Shown here: in pieces, positions 1 through 5,155 of the stretch
Layout of the letters: every line of letters starts with the position of its first letter
How positions within the stretch are numbered: the first letter of the stretch is position 1
NCBI GenBank assembly: GCA_021161305.1
Contig: JAGHAW010000035.1
Span: 1-6,467, forward strand
From: Sulfurimonas sp.
GTDB taxonomy: Bacteria; Campylobacterota; Campylobacteria; Campylobacterales; Sulfurimonadaceae
Reading direction: 5' to 3'
DNA: 6,467 nt
Program-made: the position numbers and the translations under genes
Notes under the pieces: model-generated
The model's database searches: none
The model's input: the letters and a program-made list of their open reading frames with translations, nothing else
Told to the model about the DNA's origin: nothing

Positions 1-12
1 ATATAATTGATA

Positions 13-25
13 TGCTATTATAGCA
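13..25. promoter_or_regulatory. Symmetric, potentially bidirectional extended -10 element
   Basis: The 13 bases TGCTATTATAGCA form a perfect inverted repeat around T19, and the repeat extends by one pair to 12-26. On the minus strand it reads TGC-TATAAT (25 to 17), a consensus extended -10. On the plus strand it reads TGC-TATTAT (13-21), one mismatch from consensus. The predicted starts lie near base 10 on the minus strand and near base 28 on the plus strand. On the minus strand an AT-rich tract precedes it, and a weak TTTCAA hexamer lies 17 bases upstream. It suggests a divergent gene just off the left edge. The alternative is an operator palindrome. A terminator is unlikely, because the stem is short and AT-rich and no long T-run follows directly. 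Confidence 0.5.
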
Positions 26-50
26 TTTTATAAAGAGTGTTGAAATAATA

Positions 51-63
51 TTTTTGCTACAAT
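51..63 (+). promoter_or_regulatory. Predicted sigma-70 promoter for the first gene group
   Basis: The sequence TTTTTGCTACAAT has a T-run, a TGn extension and a TACAAT -10 box. This is the arrangement described for vegetative promoters in Campylobacter and Helicobacter, where a recognisable -35 box is usually missing. None is seen here at the expected 35-40. Transcription would start near base 70, leaving a leader of about 60 nt before the first CDS. It would drive the 130-1509 gene and, given the 1-nt and 22-nt gaps that follow, probably the next two genes as well. Confidence 0.55.
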
Positions 64-111
64 GTCACAAAAAGTTTTTTTGTTAATCTTATTGTTTTTA
101 GTAGTTGTAGT

Positions 112-117
112 AAGGGG
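112..117 (+). promoter_or_regulatory. Shine-Dalgarno-like AAGGGG before overlapping ATGs
   Basis: AAGGGG lies 8 bases before ATG126 and 12 bases before ATG130. ATG126 opens only a 12-codon frame, while ATG130 opens the long kinase-like gene. The better spacing therefore belongs to the short frame. A second AAGGGG at 141-146 lies 7 bases before an in-frame TTG at 154, which is a possible alternative start for the long gene. Confidence 0.4.
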
Positions 118-125
118 TTTAGAGT

Positions 126-164
126 ATGAATGCAAGTTGGAAGGGGATATTCTTTGGAAGATAA
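126..164 (+). other. Short 12-codon frame overlapping the first gene's start
   Basis: ATG126 opens a frame of 12 codons ending at TAA 162-164, in a different frame from the long CDS that starts 4 bases later (ATGAATG). It has the better-spaced AAGGGG site (8 nt). It could be a chance ORF or a small upstream frame that tempers translation of the kinase-like gene. Nothing in its composition argues for a functional peptide. Confidence 0.15.
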
Positions 165-1509
165 TGATAGTGCCGTTAAAGTATTTAAACTTTTTTTAAA
201 AAATGTTAAAATAGCATCTTTGCCATTGATTCTTCTTAGACCTAGAGAGATTAGTGAAATGATTTCTTATAGTGGTGATTATGATTTTTTTATACCACCT
301 GAATTTAATGATGCGTTGCTTAGCATTATATTTGATACCGCAGTTGCAACACGAAGCTCTTTTAGTGTTACTAGAACTAAACATGGTAAGGTAGATATTA
401 CTCTCTATAGTCGGTCTGATAATAGATCGATAGCTTTGGAAATATGGAATATCTTATCGGTTAAAGATCCATTGAAAAAAACACTCAGGTATATTCGCCC
501 TGAAAAATTAAAATTTCATATTGTCGAAAAAGAGGCAGGGGAATTTTCATTCTCTTTGGATGTAGAAGCACTCTACTATCTTTCTCATCTTTATACTGGT
601 GGTAAAAAATTAACAACCCCATTAGTTAATGAACGCATTGAATATTATTTAGATGTATTAGAAGATACCAGTAGTGAATATAGTAATCTTTTTTATGACT
701 TAAAGCATAAAAAGGCTGAAATAAAAACAGTTGCTCATGAGGCGAATATGGCTTTGGTTGGTAAAGGATTGCTACCACTTTGTAGTGAGACAGATGAAGT
801 TTTTAGGGAAGTTTTACTTAAGATGGCATCTACTTGGAATAGAACACGAAGAAAACTCTTTTCTCACATACGCTTGATTCCAGTGATGGGACCCGATGGT
901 GTTGGAAAAACAACTCTTATAGAGAGTGTGATAAAGCATTCAAAAAGCAACATAGGCTTTTTCAGATTTAAAAAAACTTTTAGATTGTCTCCATTATATA
1001 GACTATTTTTGCCACTGTTAAGAAGAAAATTGCAAAAAGAATTAGGTAGTTCTCAAAATGTCGGTAAAAGTGAGATTGATGATAGATATGGCGGGTTTAT
1101 AATTTTCAATGCTTTTCTTATGTATCCTCTTCGACTCATTAGAAATCTATTTTCTAAAAAGTTTGTTTTTATTGATAGATATTTTCATGAATATCTGCTT
1201 GAAAATGTGCGAATTAAATCAGGAAATGCTTCTTTTAGAAATAATTGGAAGTTTTGGTTGTCTTTTATTTCTAGAACTTATATGGTTGTTCAGCTTGATG
1301 CACCGACAGAGACTATTCTTAAAAGAAAAGAAGAACTTGATGAAGAAGGCATACGAGCCTATAGAAAGTATCTTTTCCAAGCTCTTTTAGAGAAGCCATT
1401 TATTGTTTATAGTTACATAAATACAGATTTACCATCCGAGCAGTGTCGAAATCTTTTGTTGGATATTTGTAAAGAAAATATTGAATTAGAAGTAAAAAAA
1501 GAGGAATAA
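130..1509 (+). CDS. Two-domain protein: nucleotidyltransferase-like N-terminus plus thymidylate-kinase-like P-loop domain
   Basis: The 459-residue protein appears cytoplasmic, with no signal peptide. Residues about 30-110 look like a minimal nucleotidyltransferase fold: a hydrophobic strand leads to LLRPRE (35-40), then S48-G49-D50-Y51-D52-F-F-I supplies a G-D-x-D pair, and later strands carry D89 (KVDITLY) and E104 (LEIWN), either of which could be the third acid. Residues about 245-450 match thymidylate-kinase-like P-loop kinases: Walker A G254-PDGVGKTT, a D349-R350-Y motif after a hydrophobic strand, and a QLDAPTETILKRKEE stretch (388-402) resembling the strand and lid region of that family. 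The middle (about 140-240) is mostly helical and unassigned. An in-frame TGA at 127-129 rules out a start before ATG130; TTG154 is an alternative with better ribosome-site spacing. The next gene begins 1 nt after its stop. It is unlikely to be the housekeeping dTMP kinase, which is about 200 residues and has no N-terminal domain. The context suggests a role in glycolipid or sugar modification. The substrate is unknown. Confidence 0.8.
   Translation: MQVGRGYSLEDNDSAVKVFKLFLKNVKIASLPLILLRPREISEMISYSGDYDFFIPPEFNDALLSIIFDTAVATRSSFSVTRTKHGKVDITLYSRSDNRSIALEIWNILSVKDPLKKTLRYIRPEKLKFHIVEKEAGEFSFSLDVEALYYLSHLYTGGKKLTTPLVNERIEYYLDVLEDTSSEYSNLFYDLKHKKAEIKTVAHEANMALVGKGLLPLCSETDEVFREVLLKMASTWNRTRRKLFSHIRLIPVMGPDGVGKTTLIESVIKHSKSNIGFFRFKKTFRLSPLYRLFLPLLRRKLQKELGSSQNVGKSEIDDRYGGFIIFNAFLMYPLRLIRNLFSKKFVFIDRYFHEYLLENVRIKSGNASFRNNWKFWLSFISRTYMVVQLDAPTETILKRKEELDEEGIRAYRKYLFQALLEKPFIVYSYINTDLPSEQCRNLLLDICKENIELEVKKEE
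1501..1506 (+). promoter_or_regulatory. Ribosome binding site GAGGAA for the YrbL-family gene
   Basis: GAGGAA forms the last two sense codons of the upstream gene and sits 4 bases before ATG1511. The upstream stop (TAA 1507-1509) lies between the site and the start. Ribosomes finishing the first gene would therefore terminate on the next gene's initiation site, which favours translational coupling of the two products. Confidence 0.6.
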
Positions 1510-1510
1510 A

Positions 1511-2077
1511 ATGATTGCACTGCCAGAAGAGATGATAGGAAGAGGTAATGAAAGAGCATGTTATTTCCATCCTGAAGATAATAGTAAAGCCATCAAAGTA
1601 AGTTATGAACGCGAAAAAGGACGCTCCAAGCAGAGTGATATTGAGATTAAATATTATAAGCAACTGCTTAAACGCAAAAAGATGGATTGGACGCATCTAC
1701 CAAAATTTTATGGTGAAGTAGAAACAGACCAAGGAAAAGGGTTTGTTATTGAAGTGGTTAAAGATTATGATGGTAATGTGTCAAAGAGTTTTAAGTATTA
1801 TATTGAGAAAAATGGTGTAGAGGTTTATCGTAAAGAGTTAGAGGCTTATAAACAATATTTTTTAGACTATTTAGTTATCTTTAACTATGGAATGATGCCT
1901 AAAAATATTTTACGAAGGCGTACCGACGAAAATAGTGCAGAGTTGGTACTCATTGATGGACTTGGTGATGTTAGTTTTTTTACCTTTCCTAGTAAAATTC
2001 CACATTTTGCTCGTAAAAAAATTATGAGACGATGGGAAAAATTTGAAAAAAAATATTTATCTGAAAGGAAATCATAA
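1511..2077 (+). CDS. yrbL: YrbL-family protein (PhoP regulatory network protein YrbL-like, kinase fold)
   Basis: The 188-residue soluble protein resembles E. coli YrbL (about 210 residues) along its length: a glycine-rich opening G10-R-G-N-E-R-A-C-Y-F-HPED (10-23), the lysine strand AIKV (K29), a helix with E45-IKYY, a strand pair LPKFYGEVETDQGKGFVIEVV (in pieces, 63-83), the MMPKNIL loop (128-134, N132), and LVLIDG (145-150, D149) in the place of a DFG motif. Family knowledge: YrbL in enterobacteria belongs to the PhoP regulon and its biochemical role is not settled; the fold is related to protein and LPS kinases. The residue five before N132, where protein kinases carry the catalytic Asp, is Gly127, so activity would be atypical or absent. 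The gene follows the first CDS by 1 nt and precedes glycosyltransferases, which suggests phosphorylation of the LPS core or a regulatory role. That is inference. Confidence 0.85.
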   Translation: MIALPEEMIGRGNERACYFHPEDNSKAIKVSYEREKGRSKQSDIEIKYYKQLLKRKKMDWTHLPKFYGEVETDQGKGFVIEVVKDYDGNVSKSFKYYIEKNGVEVYRKELEAYKQYFLDYLVIFNYGMMPKNILRRRTDENSAELVLIDGLGDVSFFTFPSKIPHFARKKIMRRWEKFEKKYLSERKS

Positions 2078-2099
2078 AAAATATGATTGAGAGTTTATC

Positions 2100-3248
2100 A
2101 TGAGAGTAGCAGTAGTAGTTAGAAGTTTAAAGATAGGTGGTATGGAACGCTCTGCTATAAATATGGCACAAGCTTTTGCAAATGAAGGACATGAAAGTCA
2201 TCTTATTTATTTTAGAACTAAAAATGCTGGTTTAAAACCGGAAAAAAATGTCCATCTACATCATTTTAATATAGCAAGGATTATGAAATTATCAGTAGTT
2301 GGACTCGTTTGGGATCTGTTTGCTAGAATAATGAATGGGGTAATTAGACATAGTTACTTTTTTTGGTATGGAATGTTGTCGTCTTGGATTTTTAAATATA
2401 AAATATATACATTAGAAAAAGAGTACGGAAAATTTGACTTAATAGTTCTCAGAGGGCAGGGTACTTTTGAATCTTTATGGATGTTAAAAGATGATAGAAT
2501 TAAGCAAGTTTCAGTACATATCTATATTTTTACCGGTGGAGCTATAAAGAACTTTTTTTTAAGAAGACTATATAATGATAAACATATTATTGCTATATCC
2601 AATGCTGTAAAAGAAAAAGTTATAGAAGTTTCTAAAATTGCGAATTTTAAACCAAAAAGTTTAAATCTTATTTTTAACCCAATGGATGTTGAGCTAATTT
2701 GTAAAAAAGCTTCAGAATATATGCCAGAAATAGATGAAGAGTATATAGTTTATTTTGGAAGGATTACGCCAACTAAAAATGTTTCTTTGTTGGTTGATGC
2801 TTATAAATATGCCAAAGATAATTTTGCTTTAGATAAAAAACTAGTTATCATGGGAGTCGGGTCAAGATTTAATGATATAAAAAATCAGATAAAATCTTTT
2901 GGATTGGAAGATGAGATAATAATGCTTGGATCGTTACCAAATCCATATCCGTGGGTGAAGCATGCCAAACTTTTTGTTTTTCCTTCTAAGGCAGAAGGGC
3001 TTGGGAATGTACTTTTAGAATCTCTTGCTTGTCGTACTCCGATTGTTTCAACAAAGACAATAGGTGGTGCAAAAGATATAATGGAGGGTGAACTTGCAGA
3101 GTTTAGAGTTGATTTTGATAAAGAGGTCTTGGCTAAAAAGGTAGTTCAAGTTCTTGATGAAAAACCATATATAGATTTTGATAAATATTTAGAAAAATTT
3201 AAACCATCTTTTATGGTTCAAAGATATAAAGAAGTATATTCATTATAA
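2100..3248 (+). CDS. GT4-family glycosyltransferase (GT-B fold), LPS/LOS core
   Basis: The 382-residue protein has the usual length and layout of a retaining GT-B glycosyltransferase that uses a nucleotide-sugar donor. The N-terminal Rossmann domain opens with RVAVVVRSLKIGGMERS, with the acceptor-side glycine loop at G13-G14. The C-terminal donor domain (about 212-355) shows YFGRITPTKN (218-227; R221, K226), LVIMGVG (248-254), and the EX7E motif E299-GLGNVLL-E307, which contacts the donor sugar and nucleotide. There is no signal peptide; it probably acts on the inner face of the cytoplasmic membrane. An in-frame TGA at 2088-2090 limits the start, and ATG2100 is the only ATG before the conserved opening. 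A GAGAG element about 6 nt upstream is a modest ribosome site. It lies 22 nt after the YrbL-like gene, so it is probably cotranscribed. A run of eight Ts (2553-2560) lies inside the frame. Sugar specificity cannot be told from the sequence. Confidence 0.92.
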   Translation: MRVAVVVRSLKIGGMERSAINMAQAFANEGHESHLIYFRTKNAGLKPEKNVHLHHFNIARIMKLSVVGLVWDLFARIMNGVIRHSYFFWYGMLSSWIFKYKIYTLEKEYGKFDLIVLRGQGTFESLWMLKDDRIKQVSVHIYIFTGGAIKNFFLRRLYNDKHIIAISNAVKEKVIEVSKIANFKPKSLNLIFNPMDVELICKKASEYMPEIDEEYIVYFGRITPTKNVSLLVDAYKYAKDNFALDKKLVIMGVGSRFNDIKNQIKSFGLEDEIIMLGSLPNPYPWVKHAKLFVFPSKAEGLGNVLLESLACRTPIVSTKTIGGAKDIMEGELAEFRVDFDKEVLAKKVVQVLDEKPYIDFDKYLEKFKPSFMVQRYKEVYSL

Positions 3249-3260
3249 GTTACAGATTAT

Positions 3261-3276
3261 TTATAAAATTTTATAA
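3261..3276. repeat. All-AT perfect palindrome upstream of a promoter
   Basis: TTATAAAATTTTATAA is a perfect 16-bp palindrome made only of A and T, 12 bases after the stop of the preceding glycosyltransferase. It lies just upstream of the putative -35 box at 3282. It may act as an UP element or a protein-binding site. Without G:C pairs it would make a poor intrinsic terminator. Confidence 0.4.
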
Positions 3277-3281
3277 CAAAA

Positions 3282-3309
3282 TTGTATCAAAAGTTTACTG
3301 TGGTAAAAT
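3282..3309 (+). promoter_or_regulatory. Predicted promoter for the WaaE-like/ligase group
   Basis: A TTGTAT hexamer (3282-3287) is followed after 16 bases by TAAAAT (3304-3309), which is preceded by TGG, a TGn extension. The AT palindrome at 3261-3276 lies immediately upstream. With the usual 6-7 base discriminator, transcription would start at or next to A3316, the first base of the following ATG. It would head a group of three overlapping genes that runs to the window end. Confidence 0.5.
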
Positions 3310-3315
3310 AAGAAC

Positions 3316-4056
3316 ATGAAAATAACTGCGAATATTATCACATTAAATGAAGAAAAAAATATAAAAGATGTTATGGAGTCAGTGCAAGAGGTTTGTGATG
3401 AGGTTCTTGTTGTTGATTCGTTAAGCAGTGATAAAACTTGTGAGATTGCCGAGAGTTTGGGTGCTAGAATTGTGAAACAGGAGTATTTAGGTGATGGAAA
3501 ACAGAAAGCATTTGGCACACCTTTGGCAAAATATGATTGGATTTTAAGCATAGATGCTGATGAGAGATTGGATAAAAATGCTATAGAGGCTATAAAAAAT
3601 CTTGATTTAGAAAATAGCGAGTACGATGCTTATAGTTTTGCCAGAAAAACTTTTGTAGGTAAGAATTTTATAAAGCTTTGGTATCCAGATAGAGTTACAA
3701 GGCTCTATAACCGTCAGAAGTGTGGATATACAACCGCAGGTGGACATGCAAGAGTGGATACAAAGAGTGTTAAAGACCTTGAAGCTGATATGCTTCACTA
3801 CTCTTATGATAATTATGCTCATATGATAAAAACAACACATAAATTTATAACTCGCGGGGCAAGAATATCTTATGAAGATGGTAAGAGAGCCTCAAAGCTA
3901 GACCCTTTTACTCATGGAGTTGGGGCTTTGTTTAAAGCGTTGATTCTAAAAGGTGGAATCTTCCATGGAATCAACGGCTGGAATGTAGCAGTGATATCTG
4001 CTTTTAGTTCTTATATGAAGTACGCTTTGATGTTGGAGATGCAAGAAGATGAGTAA
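3316..4056 (+). CDS. GT2-family glycosyltransferase, WaaE/KdtX-like (LPS core heptose glucosyltransferase type)
   Basis: The 246-residue protein is typical of the single-domain GT-A inverting glycosyltransferases annotated as WaaE/KdtX, which in characterised enterobacteria add beta-1,4-glucose to the first heptose of the LPS core. Visible features are an opening strand with ITLNEEKNI (8-16), VVDSLSSDKT (32-41; D34), a conserved QKAFG stretch (63-67), and the metal-binding LSIDADERL (77-85; D80, D82). The family's second half follows, with WYPDRVTRLYNR (122-133) and GGHARV (142-147). The C-terminus (about 200-240) is hydrophobic and may dock to the membrane. The start is firm: TAA at 3304-3306 is in frame and ATG3316 is the only ATG before the conserved motif. 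No properly spaced ribosome site is seen, and the predicted transcript begins at the ATG. The last 8 bases overlap the next gene. Glucose as donor and heptose as acceptor are inferred from the family. Confidence 0.9.
   Translation: MKITANIITLNEEKNIKDVMESVQEVCDEVLVVDSLSSDKTCEIAESLGARIVKQEYLGDGKQKAFGTPLAKYDWILSIDADERLDKNAIEAIKNLDLENSEYDAYSFARKTFVGKNFIKLWYPDRVTRLYNRQKCGYTTAGGHARVDTKSVKDLEADMLHYSYDNYAHMIKTTHKFITRGARISYEDGKRASKLDPFTHGVGALFKALILKGGIFHGINGWNVAVISAFSSYMKYALMLEMQEDE
4035..4039 (+). promoter_or_regulatory. Ribosome binding site GGAGA for the overlapping GT4 gene
   Basis: GGAGA inside the end of the WaaE-like gene lies 9 bases before ATG4049. This supports that start even though the two genes overlap by 8 bases. 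Confidence 0.5.
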
Positions 4057-5155
4057 GAAAACAGTTATAGAACTTTGTATGTCACCTGATTTGGGTGGTC
4101 TTGAACTTTATATGGTTAGAGCAGCAAAAGCTCTCAATGATGAGTTCAGTGTTATCTCTGTTATAAATGAAGATTCAAAATTAGAACAGTATTATGATGA
4201 AAATTATCAATATATAAAAATCAAAAAACACCATAATCTATTTATGTTTAGTGCTGCTAGAGAGTTGGCGAAGATTATCGATAGTGTTAATGCTGATATT
4301 ATTCATATGCATTGGACAAAAGATATACCATTTGTAGTTTTGGCAAAGATTCTTTCAAAGAAGAAGCCAAAGGTTGTGCAGACTAGAAATATGACTATGA
4401 CAAGATTTAAAGATGATTTTTATCATAGGCTTATGTATAAAAATATTAACTTGATGTTACCGGTTACCTATCAGGTCAAAGAGCAGTTAGAAAGATTTAT
4501 ACCTCAAGATATTAGACCAGAGATAGAAGTGCTATATATGGGTTCAGATAGACCCCAAATGTTGAATGATGAAGAGTTGGCTACATTGAAATCAGAACTT
4601 TGTATGAGTGAAGATAGTTTTAACTTAGGTTTAGTAGGTCGAATAAATGAGGCTAAAGGGCAACATCTGCTTATAAAAGCTGTTGGGGAACTTGCAAAAG
4701 AGGGTCTTGATGTAAATGCTTACTTTGTCGGTCATGCTATGGAGGAATCATATCTTGAGATGTTAAAACAAGATGTTAAAGATAGGGGACTGCAAAACAA
4801 TATTCATTTTTTAGGTTTTATGAAAAATCCACATCACTTTTATCAGGTTTGTGATGGGGTTGTATTGGCATCAAAAAGAGAGACTTTTGGACTTGTTCTT
4901 ATTGAGGCTATGCAGGTGGGAACTGCTGTTATAGGTTCAAACAGTGGTGGTGTTGTTGAGATAATTGATGATGAAAAAACGGGACTTCTGTTTGAAGCAC
5001 AAAATTTTAATAGCTTGGCATATGAAATAAAAAAACTTATCAACAATAAAAAATTATTAGCAGATATCGCAAAAGCCGGAAAGATTAAGTGTGAAAAGAA
5101 ATTTTCAAATGAGTTGCAGTTTAATAAACTACGAGATATTTTTATAGATTTATAA
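4049..5155 (+). CDS. GT4-family glycosyltransferase (GT-B fold), second in cluster
   Basis: The 368-residue GT-B enzyme has an N-terminal domain opening with VIELCMSPDLGGLE (6-19; G16-G17) and the strand ADIIHMHWT (82-90), a typical position for acceptor-side residues. The donor domain shows LGLVGRINEAKGQ (193-205; R198, K203), NIHFLGF (251-257), the EX7E motif E278-TFGLVLI-E286, and SNSGGVVEII (297-306). It is a complete, soluble or membrane-peripheral enzyme and probably uses a UDP- or ADP-activated sugar. It overlaps the previous gene by 8 bases, and its stop overlaps the next start (TAATG), so all three are expected on one transcript with coupled translation. It is only distantly similar to the GT4 at 2100-3248: motif positions match but the N-terminal domains differ, so the two probably add different residues to the same oligosaccharide. 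Specificity is unknown. Confidence 0.92.
   Translation: MSKKTVIELCMSPDLGGLELYMVRAAKALNDEFSVISVINEDSKLEQYYDENYQYIKIKKHHNLFMFSAARELAKIIDSVNADIIHMHWTKDIPFVVLAKILSKKKPKVVQTRNMTMTRFKDDFYHRLMYKNINLMLPVTYQVKEQLERFIPQDIRPEIEVLYMGSDRPQMLNDEELATLKSELCMSEDSFNLGLVGRINEAKGQHLLIKAVGELAKEGLDVNAYFVGHAMEESYLEMLKQDVKDRGLQNNIHFLGFMKNPHHFYQVCDGVVLASKRETFGLVLIEAMQVGTAVIGSNSGGVVEIIDDEKTGLLFEAQNFNSLAYEIKKLINNKKLLADIAKAGKIKCEKKFSNELQFNKLRDIFIDL

Noticed and set aside
12..30. Inverted repeat followed by TTTTA as a possible intrinsic terminator
   Set aside because: The stem has only 6 pairs with one G:C pair per arm, the loop is 3 nt and the T-run is short; the promoter reading fits better.
40..63. TTGAAA (40-45) as the -35 box of the 51-63 promoter
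   Set aside because: The spacer to TACAAT would be only 12 bases, too short for sigma-70; the T-run plus TGn form explains the promoter without a -35.
1109..1390. 93-codon forward frame inside the kinase-like gene
   Set aside because: It is an out-of-frame shadow: the long frame keeps the conserved DRY and QLDAPTE motifs across this region.
1400..1696. 98-codon reverse-strand frame spanning the junction of the first two genes
   Set aside because: It lies fully antisense to two well-supported genes, its hydrophobic composition is what the complement of AT-rich coding DNA gives, and no family resemblance is seen.
2046..2053. A8 run (and T8 at 2553-2560) as phase-variation switches
   Set aside because: Phase-variable glycan genes in this phylum usually use long G/C tracts; eight-base A or T runs are expected by chance in DNA this AT-rich, and both frames are intact.
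3249..3281. AT palindrome after the first GT4 as a transcription terminator
   Set aside because: It has no G:C pairs in the stem and no loop, so it should not terminate efficiently; partial read-through into the next group is likely.
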